A stretch of 64,000 bases of DNA from Corbicula japonica (taxonomy: Eukaryota > Mollusca > Bivalvia > Venerida > Cyrenidae): positions 620,001 through 684,000 of the forward strand of contig JAZAYU010000255.1 of assembly GCA_038501625.1 (NCBI GenBank). The letters are read 5' to 3'. How positions within the stretch are numbered: the first letter of the stretch is position 1; the number at the start of each line of letters is the position of its first letter. The translations under genes and the position numbers were made by a program. Below, piece by piece: positions 21,631 to 33,995 of this stretch. Below the pieces are notes generated by a model. It ran no database searches. It worked only from the letters and a program-made list of their open reading frames with translations, and had not been told where the DNA came from.

Positions 21631-23214
21631 TTGTTTTACAGTTTCTATTTGCAGAACTAATATGCGCTTTTTTAAATGTTTACAGAAAAGTGCATACCTG
21701 CGTTGAAGGGTCTATTGATCATGATCGTGATGTTTAATCATCTTTAAGCAATTTGATTTAATCAGCACTTGCATCTCAGTCTAACCGGAAGTGGGACAAT
21801 ACTTCGTCATTACGCAAATTATGTTAAGACGCTCGCTTTGGAAGACTGATCAAACCAAAGCAGATATACAGTCCTTAATGTGGGGAAGTCTTTAAAATTA
21901 ACTTCCAAATATTCAGTTATTGGGCGCATTTGGAAGGATACTGCTGCTGATATTTTGCATTTTAATTCTATATTTCACCAAAAACTCAGGCGATCGTTCG
22001 CTTGAATTGTTACACTGTGTTGTTTTTAAATCATTGCTTCTTTCAGTTTTCCTGTTACTCATGCATTCAAAGGGAGGCTACTTTGTATATAATTGTAATT
22101 GATAAATGCTGTCCCGACCGGTCGTTTGTCGCGAAAATTTCTGGGATTTCTCTTCGATCGGAAATTAAATATACGAGAGCCATATTGTTAAGAATATCGC
22201 AGCGAGTTACGCCTGCCCTGAAAATGAAGTAAATTTACGCCAGTATTTACAAAAAGCATAATAAGATCCGCAAAAGTTTGATATGAAGGTAACCGGGGAC
22301 AAAAATTGAAGTTATGCCTAGTCACGCTAAATATTGTGTGTAAGTGCGTTGCTCATTGCTAAAACTGCCGCAATATGTTTGATAGCAAGAACTCTCGTTA
22401 GAAAATTGCTGCACTTTTTCCTGGTAATGGCACTTTTTTTTCGATTGCATTTCATGTGTATTTACATGTAACACATTTTCCGTGAATGCCATACCTTATT
22501 CGAAATTCCCATGACATGTCTTCTATATTAACTAATATCACTGCACATAAGTTTTTATCCTTTAAAATATCCGTGCAGGAATAAAGATATTAGACTGCGT
22601 GATTTTTTTCCAAAAGAATTTTTTTTTTCTTTATTCTAACATGCCTTTTTGGATCACCAATGGAATGTCACTTTCACGTGCTTATGTACACATCCAGTAC
22701 ATAAATTACTAATAGAAAAACTAAATACATTCAAATCACACTATTAACAAACATTTTAACAAAAATCGAATCGTTTTTACTGTCGTTTTTTATTTTAATT
22801 TCATTTTTGTCCATATCATTTGTATGTTTTTAAAGCAGACGTAAATTCTTAGTTCTTTCTTGCGAAGTTTCTCTAGATACACTTGGCAACTTTTCACATT
22901 CGTTTCGTGGCATTAATGGCGTGATAATTAAGTTTTTGCTCTGAATCTTGCAATATGCATGCAATAAATACTGATTTATAAGTTTAACAAATATTAAAAA
23001 ATGACAGACAACTGACTGCTCACAATAAATTTAGAATACAGGCAGCCACAGAAAACAAATTCACAACTTCAGTCAAGAACTCGTAAGACCACCGTCATTT
23101 CATGGAGTTAAAAAGCAGTTCTGCACGACACTTTGGGAAATCCTTGCACAGAAATGTACGTGCCTTTCAAGTTCAGATCACAACCAGATAAAAATTGCTT
23201 GTTCTATGTTCACC
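21631..23214. other. Non-coding stretch
   Basis: No supported coding exon, long palindrome or tandem array seen on either strand. Confidence 0.4.
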
Positions 23215-23420
23215 GCCATAAAAATACCATCGTTTGGGATGGATCAAAATTGTACTGTTTATTGGTGTAAATATTGAGTTGCGCTCAACCCGGGGCTAGG
23301 CGGCGTAGGCAGTAAAAAGCTTTTCCATTACTGCCTATGAACAGGCTCAATCAAACCGAGCCTGCAATATTTTCATATTTGTCTTGATCGAGGGTCTTCA
23401 AAGTTCCCTTTTCGTCTATT
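23215..23420 (+). repeat. GAGCCTGC-hairpin dispersed repeat
   Basis: Contains CACCGCCAT, CGTTTGGGATGGATC, GCGCTCAACCCGGGGCTAGG, AACAGGCTCAATCAAACCGA and TCAAAGTTCCCTTTTC. It matches 37885-38110 over its full length and 37340-37455 in part. A reverse copy is at 24515-24620, and diverged copies are near 61550 and 63840. Confidence 0.75.
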
Positions 23421-24289
23421 TGAACGTGTGTAATGACCACCGGAAAAAGGGCTTACCGCAAATATTCCTCATAATTTAAATTCCTTTGAGTTGGGACGGC
23501 TTAAGTGTTCGAAATGCACGTGCATTATGGAAATCAATAACTGAACACTGTAAAATAACGACTTATGCTGGCATATGATAGGTTAAACAGTTGCAATTTC
23601 GTCCTTACAAATGAAATAAATCGGGAGGAAAATAGCGTATACATTGAAAAGTTGTTATGTGTATGCACATATTTCCTTGTAATTTTCATTATAATTAATA
23701 CGACTCCTTATCAGTTTTCCTTTGCTATATCTCCTGTAGGACACTGACGAAATCAAATCTTCATTGTCGGGAATTTTTTTCACCTGGTATTGTGTCTTCT
23801 TCGCTGGTGTCACCGGAAGAGGTAGGGTTTTAAACAGTAGAGCTCACCTGACGCCCCTACGAAATTTATTCTTGATATTTTGCTAACTTAGTTGATATAA
23901 TGCAGGTCATTTGGTAAATTGCAATAAAAATACAAATACATATCTTATATATACATATCATGTATATCTTCCTAATAGTACGACAGAATTTCTAAAATAA
24001 ATTATAAGACTAAACGTTAATAATAATCAGGATGAAAAATCACATTTAAGAATAGAAATTCAATATTTAGTTATAAATATTACATAACAAATCGAAATAT
24101 GAAGGTAATTAATGAACTTTTCATATTTGTAGTGTTTGGTGAGTGGTCACAGCAAATTTCTAAAGTTTGATGAACCGTTCTCATTTTATTTTAAAATGGT
24201 TAGTTTACACTTTTTGGTCACAAACCAGGACTAGCACTCGAGATCCTTATCATCACTGAAGTCAGATCTAACAAAATGTTAGCGTTAGT

Positions 24290-24436
24290 TCAGGAGATGA
24301 TTTTGATTGTTTGTGGTGTCGTTTATTTGAATTTGACCTACTTTGAAACAAATGCTTTCTTTTCCTCTCTTTTTTTTGCTGCGTGGGGAGGCTGTGTTTT
24401 TGCGATTCTTTATATGCATATTTCACTTTTTTTATA
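24290..24436 (+). repeat. ~530-bp interspersed repeat, 3' fragment
   Basis: Only the 3' third: TTTGTGGTGTCGTTTATTTG, GCGTGGGGAGGCTGTGTTTT and TATATGCATATTTCAC. Confidence 0.65.
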
Positions 24437-24514
24437 ATTTCATTGCGTGATCCCTGGCTTACACAGTGGAGCGTTCTTAGCTTATATTTTAATTTCATTG
24501 TACCCTTATAAAAC

Positions 24515-24620
24515 TAGATGAAAAGGGAACTTTGAAAGCCACCGAACACGACAATATGAAAATACTGCAGGCTCGGTTTGATTGAGCCTGTTCATGGGCA
24601 GTAATGGTAATGCTTATTTT
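24515..24620 (-). repeat. GAGCCTGC-hairpin dispersed repeat, reverse copy
   Basis: Reverse complement of the 3' half of 23215-23420: AAAGGGAACTTTGAAAGCC, then GCAGGCTCGGTTTGATTGAG and CATGGGCAGTAATGG. Confidence 0.75.
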
Positions 24621-25315
24621 AAAGATTTCAGATATCCTGAAATAGAAAATACGTATATATCAGAAACATCTAGGGTAATATTTATCCCATCTTCCCAGTC
24701 TTTTAGCCCTGTAAGAGCAGCCCCACCACCTGTCTTCTTCCTTGCCTCTCGAATCTATCTTTTCTTCATTTTTTGTAAGTCACTGTAAAGTGAGTAATAT
24801 TTAAGAAGGCGAAACTTTGCAGAGTGATTTCAATAAAATATATTGTGTTGTGACAATTGTATGCCTTTAGTAAGTAAGTTTTAATAATACAATGGGATAA
24901 CAAATATAAAACAGCAATACCTCAAATTGTGATCCACATCTGCCTGCACATTCAGGGAAGGATAACCCATCCAGCAGAAGTATGTCTCTTTGTCAATTAC
25001 TAGTGTGTGGATGGGAACAAGAGACCCGTCCTCCGCACCAACAGCTTTTGAAATTTCTCAGTTAATAAAATTCCGCCATCGCCATATTCTTGGTCAGATT
25101 TGTACCGGTTGGGAACCCGAATGATAAAAAATTTCATTCAACAGTGCAACTGACAAACTATGGGCAAAAACAAATTTTTATTTATATATTATATTCTGAG
25201 TTTGTTTTATGCGATAATTGAACAAAACGTACAGTAAAATATTTTGAGATATTGAAAAGAAAATGATGATATTTATACAGGTTTATTATTTAATGCAAGC
25301 GTCACAATTGCTAAA
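24621..25315. other. Non-coding stretch
   Basis: No gene or repeat recognised. Confidence 0.35.
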
Positions 25316-26290
25316 TTCCGCCGGCCGATTTTAGACATCGGCAGAGTCGTGAAGTGGGCTGCCGCCGGTCGATTTTTTACACATCGCCGAGATAAGTCAC
25401 ATAACTGCTAACAAAATGCCGCCTGTAGGCGGCAGTTGGTTTCAATGGCTCGCGGGAAACGTGACACCCCAAAATATCCGGCAATTGGCAGTTAATTGGC
25501 AGGGCGGCGGCAGCTAAAATTAAACTGCCACCGCCCTGCGACCTGGCGGGGGACAGCCCATTTAGAACTGCCGCCGGCCGGCGATTGAGCGATTTAGCAG
25601 CCAGTGCTCTGCGCACGCCTGATAATTTGACGGTGGCAGGCCGATTTTCGGTTGATATATAAATCAAACTTTGTGGTCTTGATTTCTCATAGTTGTAAAA
25701 GTTGTAACATCACAATATGTAGTCGAAGGTCAGTGTTAATAAGGGAAATGGCTATTTTTAAGTCTTAGTCGATCTGGAACAATTAAGAACGCCATTGGAA
25801 CTGTTATGTATGGAAATAGTCAATTCATTATAAACTAATTTCCTTTTAGTCTGAAATCGGCAGATCGCAGTCCTGTCACCTACCGACATTGACTGCCGCC
25901 TCCCAGCCTCCGCGCTGCCACCGGCCGATATTGAAATCGGGCGGTGGCAAGTCGGAGGCACAGCGGTGGCAGGCCGGGTGCTGGAGAGTGGCAGTTTGTT
26001 TCTAGCAGTCATCGGCCGATTTTTCTAGACTCGAGCTCATGATCGCGGAGGAAACATCGCCCTGCGACCCGCCTGCTACTTGCCTGCCACCGCAATTTTG
26101 CAAAAAAAGAAAAAAATCGCCACGACGTCGCCAGAAATTTAACTTTTTCTTAAAATCTCAGCTGCTTGCTGGCGACGTCTAAAATGCCGACTGCCGCCGG
26201 CCGATGGTAACTGCCGCACTCCTGCCACCGGCCGATATGTAGTGAAAACTGGCATTTACAACGTCTGCCGGCGGCATTTAGTGATTTGTG
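25316..26290. repeat. GC-rich field of GCCGGCCGAT-type palindromes
   Basis: At least eight variants of TGCCGCCGGCCGAT or its complement, in both orientations, near 25320, 25361, 25567, 25640, 25918, 26012, 26190, 26228 and 26265. Spacing is irregular and the linkers are AT-rich, so this is not a simple tandem array. It stands out sharply from the AT-rich surroundings. Two minus-strand open frames overlap it but have only repeat-driven composition. Confidence 0.6.
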
Positions 26291-27059
26291 GCGACAGTTT
26301 AATATGCAATTATTCTATTTTATATTGTTTTAAATGGCATTTTCAGCATAATCAGCAATAACATCACAGAAAGTATGTTTGAGCATGTTTTACATTGAAT
26401 ATATATGACATGTTTGCATCATTTAATTTCCATTAAAAAGACGATTTTTAAATACTCGAAAAAGGACTAAAGTAACAATATATACATAAACCGAAACTTT
26501 TTTACTGTTAACTGTTGAACAAAAGTTTTATAATATGGTCCTAGACACATAACGTGAAAAAAAAACAATGGAGATGTATTGTGTTCAAGAGAACATCGCA
26601 AATAAAAAAGGAGCGTTGAGAACGTATTTTTTATGCAAACGAGCTTTCATTTACAGTAAAGGCAAAACAATTAGAACATCTTACCTAAAACATGAAAAAA
26701 TCTACAGTACTTTCTATGTTACTTTAAAAAAATAAAATGACTGAAACGTCAAATTCAATGCTTAAACAGTAGCATCACTTTAAACGTTAGTTTAACATCA
26801 GAAAATAAACAAATTTAATGTAATAAAACAATTTTAATGCAATGAAAAAATGACGAGAAGTCAGCGTAATTAAACCCCTTTCATCCAAGTACACAAAGTA
26901 TAACAGTACAATGCCATTGTAAATGGCAAATTTTAGTTAAGAATAAATGCTTATTTATAACATCTTATGCAACTAGAAATGGAATGTTAACACTGTTTAA
27001 AGAACATACTAAATAATCAATGACCTGGCAATTTTTTCAATTCTCTTTGAGTTTAACTC
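26291..27059. other. AT-rich non-coding stretch
   Basis: No supported feature. Confidence 0.4.
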
Positions 27060-27756
27060 ATCATACCAGTATTAAAGTGAGACTCTTTACCAAGTTTATG
27101 ACTAGGGGTTTTGCTACAAAGTGGCATCCGCAATCATTCAGACTGTTTATCCATCCATACAGAGTGTGCTCACCAATTCCAAATGTTGATGAGAACATTT
27201 CCTTGCACACAGAAACTTTCATTTTTCCATTTTTCAAGTAATATTTGTATGTGCACTTCTACTTTTATCCCTAATCGAGCATTTACTTCTTGTCGGTGTA
27301 CATTACTCAAAAAGTGCTGTTGCATATAACTTTTTCTCAGACCAATTCATATTGTTCTAGAAGGTATGGTGGATTTCTGTTCTAAGATTTTCTGTCATAA
27401 GTTCACATTCTCTACTTTTACGACATCTCTTCCCACAGTTCGATTCACCTATAATTGTTCGGGGTTTCAGTTTTGAATATGTTTGGTGTCCATCAACATT
27501 ACAAATCCCTTTGTAAGGTTTTCCTTCTATACAAAGTTTCTTGTTAGCGTTTCTTGCTCAAGTTTCTGGATTAGCAAACCCGCGCTTTGCTCTGTTTTAC
27601 ATGTATTTCTTTATTCCTGCGGATTCGATGTTAAATTCGGTTTCCACTACTTCGTCGTGTTCGATTGTTTCAGAAACAATAATTGTTATTTCATCATCAT
27701 GTCCTACTACATACACTGTTGTAGTATCATCAGATTCAGCTATGTTATCCTGTGTA
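27060..27756 (-). pseudogene. Decayed repeated-family ORF with Cys-rich motif (unnamed)
   Basis: The minus strand, across several frames, reads as an acidic lead with VYVVGHDDEITIIVSETIE, then KRGFANPET, KPYKGICNVDGHQTYSKLK, GESNCGKRCRKSRECELMTE, NNMNWSEKKLYA and VCKEMFSSTFGIGEHTLYGW. This order (basic N-part, C-x3-C-x5-C cluster, then a CKEMF-GIGE-TLYGW block) recurs in a large family of mobile-element-associated proteins of molluscs and arthropods for which I have no reliable name. It has many stops and frameshifts. The recognition is from memory of family layout and should be tested by a profile search. Confidence 0.5.
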
Positions 27757-27866
27757 ATGATAGTGTCTCTAGCTGGGAGCGAACCCGCACCGTCACGGCG
27801 ACAGCCCCTAGCCATGCAATTCCTGCGACATAACCAACTGAGCTAACCGGGACAACGCCAAAAAAC
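27757..27866 (-). repeat. tRNA-like unit (SINE head), copy 1
   Basis: The minus strand carries a perfect A-box-like TTAGCTCAGTTGG and a B box GGTTCGCTCCC about 45 bp apart, as in RNA polymerase III promoters of tRNA genes. The acceptor ends pair only partly and the anticodon arm is irregular, so I call it tRNA-derived rather than a functional tRNA. Confidence 0.65.
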
Positions 27867-27917
27867 GTTGATCGGATAGCCCTGATATACGTAACAATCA
27901 CTGCATGACATCGGTAA

Positions 27918-28000
27918 CGGGTTAATTTACTGATAACAGTACTGAATAAATGTACGGGGAGACTTTTTACGGCCGCCACACTGCACAAATAGCGCTACTG
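27918..28000 (-). repeat. Dispersed repeat adjoining tRNA-like units
   Basis: The block with GTACGGGGAGACTTTTTAC and GCCGCCACAC recurs in the opposite orientation at 37455-37540. It fills most of the space between the two tRNA-like units. Confidence 0.6.
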
Positions 28001-28010
28001 TGAATTTCGA

Positions 28011-28119
28011 ATGATAGTGTCTCTAGCTGGGAGCGAACCCGCACCGTCACGGCGACAGCGCCTAGCCGTGCAATTCCTGCGACGTAACCAACTGAGCTAA
28101 CCGGAACAACGCCAAAAAA
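28011..28119 (-). repeat. tRNA-like unit (SINE head), copy 2
   Basis: Nearly identical to 27757-27866, with about five differences over ~109 bp, same strand, 254 bp away. Same A and B boxes and the same GCCAAAAAAC flank. Confidence 0.65.
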
Positions 28120-29605
28120 CTATAAATTATAAGCGTACTTTATTGTCTTGACACATCACTCGTAATAAGCAGCGACCGGAATATCGGCCTTTCTAAAACA
28201 GATTTCCAACCTGTCACCGTTTTTGGCGCATTCCGAGAGCCATTCCGAATTCCATTTATTTTTGACATCTATTTCTAGCGATTTGGTATCACAATCCGAT
28301 TTTAAGAACTTCATTTTCATTTTCTCATGCGCTCGATGGAGGGCGCCATTTTGCCTGATTTTACACTGATATTATGTTACGACGAATTTGATTCGATGAT
28401 TTTAGCCTAAGTTAGCCTATTATAACCAAGTTTCAGCCAATCAAATTCGATGTTAGATACACGCGTAACTGCTAAGAAAAACGAGATTCGGGTCGATATC
28501 GTTCGTTGTCGTCGTATGACTGGTCTACACCCCCCCCCCCCCCCCCCCCCCCAAATATCTCCTCGGATTTACACGATTTGGAAAAACGACCCAAGCCGCT
28601 CCCGAAAAGCCGGAATTCAGGCATAAGCCGGAAAACTTTGACCCCTGCATTTACCAAAAACTCATTGTATACATTTGTTGGACAAAAGAATCTTAGGTAT
28701 CGTTGTCAGTTACTCATTACTCATGAAGACATTTAAGTTGATGCTTAGTGTAGCTTCGTTTTCGTGATAAATTGCAAATAGAATGTAAGGTTTTTTTTGG
28801 GTCTAACTATTTTCGTTTACTGTTTTAAATTTAAATCATATGTAAATTAAACATATATTAATAACATTGGTTTGTGCAAAGTTTGATGGAAGTCCATTGT
28901 GCCGTTTGAGAGATTTTTTATTTTTCTTTTTTTTTTCTTTGGCAATGCTCTCTCTTCCCTGGTCCTTGTTTTAGAAATATTAAGCTTGTATTGAATGCAC
29001 TGGTCACATTTACTAAACTTTGATACCTGAAATAAATACATTGGAAAAAAATTAAATCAAAATACAGAAAGTACAGAAAAAACATTTAAGTGCTTCCGTC
29101 CTTCTTTCATGCAGAAAAACCTTGTTCCATGTTTTTCATGTACAGTGCCGTATTGAAGTGAAGTTTTATGCAGGCGAACTATGTTCTGTCTGGAATGTTG
29201 ATAGTTATGGGTGTAATAAAGCGTAGGATCGATGTAATTTGTAGGATATTGTGTATTTTCTTGATTGCATGCTTCATTACATGTACGAAAATCACGTCAT
29301 TGAACAGACGTCTTCTATCTACAGTAAGTAATTGGAGGTTCATATTTTTAACCGAACATATGAATAAAATAAGAAAAAAGGGTGTATATTGTTTTCCTGG
29401 TAACGCACATCGGTAACTGTATTGTCGTCGTGTCTGGTAGCTGGTCTCCAAATCTTCGCGCAAATGTTGTTAGCCAAGCAATGCTGACATACGTCTTTGT
29501 CGCCATTGTGTCTCTCTTTGATCCAAACATCGGAATAACTATTTCTATTTAAACATAAATGCGTTATAGTTCTGCAAATGATGCTTTTTAATTTAAACTG
29601 AACAA
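28120..29605. other. Non-coding stretch with a poly-C run
   Basis: No supported gene. Contains a 23-base C-run at 28530-28552 and AT-rich sequence. Confidence 0.4.
28530..28552. repeat. Poly-C run
   Basis: Uninterrupted run of 23 C. Confidence 0.95.
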
Positions 29606-29768
29606 AAAGGTGAAATATGCATATCAGGAATTGCCACATTCAGAAAAAAACAGCCTCCCCACACAGTCAAGAAGAAGAGAGGGGGAGAGAGCATGGTTAA
29701 TAAAATAATCAGTTTCAAAAAGGACGCCACTAACAAAAAACAAAAATGAGAACCCGAGGGGTTCTAGA
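29606..29768 (-). repeat. ~530-bp interspersed repeat, 3' fragment
   Basis: Minus-strand 3' end: ATATGCATATCAGGAATTGC, GCCTCCCCACACAGTCAAG and AGGACGCCACTAACAA. Confidence 0.7.
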
Positions 29769-31027
29769 ACAAGATTTTTTTTTGTAAAACATGTATACCT
29801 GTTAATAACTACTAGATAGTAATCTCCTTTTATTTTATTGAAAGTCACTGCGGCATTGACCTAAACCGACGGACCGATATATGCAAAGCAATATATCCTC
29901 GCTCCTGTGAAAGTTCTTGCAAGCCTGAACGTCGAGTCGAAACTCAAACCATTAACTTGACATCAATTTTTTTTACATGAACTCTAATGTAATCGCTCTA
30001 TAGAGTTATTTATTGAGAGTACTATATAGCCACGCTCATTGATTTGTTCCAAACTGGCCAATAAAATATCGCAAAAAGCAAAAAACAATTATCTAGTCTT
30101 TAACACTTAATATCTGTTAAGTAAAAAACAGTTTTGTTCTTTTTTCACTTGTAGTAACTTTTACTAACTTCCTGATTTTGTAGAAGGATGACTGCGGTAT
30201 TCCAAGAACCAGGATACATGCTTGCTGGCATACAATCTGGGTGCCTATCAAGTAGAGAAACTCTGTGCATGTTTGAATCTCGCTAAAAAGGTGTACATGC
30301 TATTTAGCTAAACTGTTTAAATATGCTTAATGATTTTTTTTAAATTATATTCAAAGTAAACATGAGTGCCAAGACGTCTCAAAATGAGCCAATCAGAGAG
30401 TAGGAACAAGACTTAAAGTAGGAAAAACTAGGAAAAAAGTATGACTGCTTGACAGCCTGCTAACTGGATAATCTGATTGGTTGTTTAACTTTGTCCAATA
30501 CGTGTGCATTAAAACGTGTTCAACACGTTTAGAGAATAAGATATAGACTTCCGAAATTATATACAGGACAGCGCTAATTTGTAAAATGTTGGCAACTAAT
30601 ATTGGCAAGTGAGGTGTCATAACTCCAGACTTATTTTAGCAATTTTGTTGTAGCTGGTTATCTCATTTGACGGACTTATTATGTCCAAAATCTTTCTGAA
30701 CAAGTCTATGATAGCATAAACGCAGTTTAAGGAAAAGTTGATCATTTATTCCAATTAGTGGGATTAAAGGGTATCATACGCGCTCTTAATTTAAATCATG
30801 GCGATTGATCGTTATTTGGGTTTAATTTTTTAGGCACGTTCTGGTCAATGTATAAAACCCTGATTATGGTGCTGCAGACGGTTTTTTTCTCCATGATCTG
30901 GGATTAAAACGTTGCATTCCATTTAAGTATCCAAAGTTTCAATAACAGATCACGGTGAAACACATAATCTCATCACCTCAACTTCCTGTAGAGCAACCAA
31001 AACTATTATAACAATTCGTAAATATAC
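29769..31027. other. Non-coding stretch
   Basis: No supported coding exon or repeat seen. Confidence 0.4.
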
Positions 31028-31211
31028 CTTTTGTGTAGCCAAATGTAATCTAACAACCAATGTTTCTGTTCCTGTCTAGATAGTGATCCGGAAAATGATC
31101 GTTGGCTATTCATCTCTTCAAGAAGAGAATTTGCGCAAAATGACAAACACAACATAACACAACAATGCACAGACTTCAGGACATTCAGTGGAATAATTTT
31201 TTTCTTCGTAC
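31028..31211 (-). CDS. Possible exon of unidentified protein
   Basis: The minus strand has TGATTCTTCAG at the upstream side and CACAAAAG followed by GTATAT at the other. Between them one open frame encodes a short Cys-rich stretch and SLSRQEQKHWLLDYIWLHKR. The Q-K-WLLDY pattern recalls N-terminal segments of mobile-element-associated proteins like the one at 27060-27756, but the match is too short to name. It may be chance. Confidence 0.3.
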
Positions 31212-31509
31212 CTGAAGAATCAACAAAAACAAACATTAAACGACACTTAAATTTTAAGTATTAATAACAAGTTGTTCAAAATAGTATTTTTACGAACGAA
31301 TTGTTATTAGTGAAAATTGAGTGATTAAAGCGAGACATAAACGAGGGTTGTTTGTGCATATACATGTCACAGAATTATCGCATCTGAATTTAAACTTTTG
31401 TAAAATAACGTCACATAAAACTACATTCCATTTCATTAAGAAAAAAAACAACAAACCGTCACAAAATCACACTGTTTCATTTGAACACAATAGTTTGTTG
31501 TATGTAGAG

Positions 31510-32010
31510 AAACAAATTTCGCCAAAAACGGAAAACACGGCCATACCCCTTAAATTTTTTATTTCGTAAGATATCCTCAAAATTCTTTTTGCATATGAAA
31601 GGGGACCCTCCTAGCTATACTAGGAACATTTTCTTTTGAAAATATTTCAATAAGAATTTAATTTTTTTTTTGTCTTTAGATTCAAATTTAGTCTGAAACG
31701 GAAAACACGGCCCTACCCCTTAACTTTTTTATTTCGTAAGATATCTTCAAAATTCTTTTTGCATATGAAAGGGGACCCTCTTGGCTAGATTAGAAACATT
31801 TTCTTTTGAAAATATTTCAATTAGAAGTTAATAAGTTTTTGTCTCAAAGATTGGCCGTCGTTAGATTCAAATTTCGTCTGAAACGGAAAGCACGGCCCTA
31901 CCCATAATTTTGTTATTTTACAATATATCTTCAAAGTTCTTTTTGCAGAATAAAGCGGACGATACAACATACACGAGAAACATTTTAGATTGAAAATTTT
32001 TTAATAAGCA
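31510..32010 (-). repeat. Left arm: ~185-bp tandem repeats
   Basis: About three copies, each with ACGGAAAACACGGCC, TTTTGCATATGAAAGGGGAC and TTTCTTTTGAAAATATTTC. They are inverted relative to the array at 35760-36720. The third copy is the most diverged. Confidence 0.85.
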
Positions 32011-32189
32011 TTTAATAAAATTTAAATTAACAATAATGCAAGACATATCGCTAAAACATGTTGTTCAAACATAATATATATTATACAATAACAAATAAGA
32101 TGCAAACTAAAACAGTTTCAAACTACGAACAAAACCATCTATAAACAATACCCTGTTAAACGGTAACCACTTTATATATATTTTATTAT

Positions 32190-32300
32190 TATTTTAATGT
32201 TGATTTTAATTATCGCGTAGTCAGTGGGCATTTGATTAAATCATCGCCTTTTCAATGCGCGCTACCATTTAATGTTCACACCTAAGCGACGAATGTTTGT
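32190..32300 (-). repeat. Left arm: inner conserved block
   Basis: Shares CATTTGATTAAAT, CGCCTTTTCAATGCGCGCTA and a TGTTCACACC end with 35540-35610 in reverse orientation. Confidence 0.75.
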
Positions 32301-32797
32301 TACAGGTGATAATCGTTTATGTAATTTAATAATATTGCAATATAACAAACAACAAAAGTTATTTTAAAAATATACACATAAAACTATTACTTAAAACAAA
32401 CACGTTAAATTATATCACACGGGTGCATATCACACGCATTCATAGAACGTAAACATCACGTAATTGAACTTTAGTGACAGCCGATATGTTTTTATTCAAT
32501 TCTTTACTTTTCAAAAAAGCTAAGCAATACTTAAATACATGTGGTATATAAAAGCACATCAAATAGATATATGAAACTCTGTATCACAAATACACAGTTT
32601 GAAATACGACCGAAACCTAAAATAACTTTTTTTACCATGAGCATTTATTGCAAAGCCACTTGCCGTTATTGTCGGCGCATCCTGAACAACTTTCATGATA
32701 CCATTTTATTTTACAAACTTTATTGCCGCATTTAATCATGTTGTCTACTATGTCTGGCATTTTACATATACAATATAACTTAATAATGTTTGTTTTA

Positions 32798-33545
32798 TCA
32801 TCTTTTAAACAGCATTTTAGGCATTTTTTCTACCTTCGGAAAAACAGTCATTTTATCTTCAATTAAACAGTTTAAAAGATGTGCCCTCGTATCGAATCTA
32901 ATACTGGAAATATTGAAATCATTTATAATTATTTCTGTTAGGAAGGCAATCGCGAATACCCCACAATCGGATGAATTTTCTTTTTTTTTGAGTATAAGGC
33001 ATGACCACTGACAATGAAGAAGATTTTGTATCATATATTTGTGACAACTGTATAATAATGTTTGTATTTAGAGTTTTGTTGCCTCTTAAGCTATCGAGAA
33101 CGAATATCGACTCATTAGATTGTTTTTGAAACGACATTACCCAATGATTTTTCCCGTTGTGATGTATTTGAGCGGAAGGACCTGTTTGTTTAACCAAACT
33201 TTATTTAAATTCCATTTACCGGAAGATTCGACATATTGTGGAATAAAAAGAGTGTCTTGCAAACCGGAACAACCGTAATCTCGTTTTAAAATAGAATGCA
33301 CACTGTTAATAATGCCATCATTTAACCAACCATTTTCATCACTGATAATTTGTTTATCAGACATTTTTAATTTTAGTTCGCGGAGCCAATAAGTAGAATC
33401 GTCCGAATTCAATGATAATTCCTCGTCTAAAATATCTTTTGCTAGCGAAGAATTATTTGAAAGTATTTCTCCTTCAGCTAAGTTATCTAAATTATGTAGT
33501 GTAGCCAACACATCAAATAACACTTCATAATATGCATATACAACC
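32798..33545 (-). pseudogene. Ulp1/SENP-type (C48) cysteine protease, frameshifted
   Basis: On the minus strand, in order: ENGWLNDGIINSVHSILKRD (substrate-groove Trp-Leu typical of Ulp1), IHHNGKNHWVMSF (catalytic His), IFVLDSLRG (catalytic Asp) and SSDCGVFAIAFLTEI (catalytic Cys). Members of this family cleave isopeptide or peptide bonds of SUMO-like proteins; related domains are common in large transposons. The three parts lie in three frames, with breaks near 33190 and at an A-run near 32985, so the copy is probably dead unless the breaks are sequence errors. About 50 residues lead into the domain. The upstream exon is probably 33996-34142, with the intron between. Confidence 0.75.
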
Positions 33546-33690
33546 TAACAGCCATTTGATAAATGAACCTGTCAAATTGTTTAATTAGGGTCCAATAATG
33601 AGATTACTACCAGTCAATAAACAGGGGCCAATAAACAGATTAGTGTCATTGTATTCAAACAGACTACCATGAAGCCACGAGATAGATATC

Positions 33691-33903
33691 TTAATACTTA
33701 ATTCTTAATATTTAATTGATCTTTAAAAACATATATAATTATCAATTTTTTATGTTCTATAATTCCCCTAATAGTATAAATGACGAATTATATGTCATAC
33801 TTAATTCTTAATACTTAATAGATCTTTAAAAAGATATCTAAATATCAACTTTTTATGTTCTATAATTCCCCTAATAGTATAAATGACGAATTATATGTCA
33901 AAG
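33691..33903. repeat. Tandem duplication, ~107-bp unit x2
   Basis: Two copies carrying TTATGTTCTATAATTCCCCT and ATGACGAATTATATGTCA, with few differences. It lies in the presumed intron of the SGNH/Ulp1 model. Confidence 0.85.
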
Positions 33904-33995
33904 TTGTGATATAATGTATGGAATGAGTTTGAGTGTTTCACATAACATGACATTACCTATGGTATGGTATATAACTTAATTATAGTCGTACTCAC

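Noticed and set aside
27757..28119. Two functional tRNA genes
   Set aside because: A and B boxes are good, but the acceptor stem pairs poorly and no convincing anticodon loop is seen.
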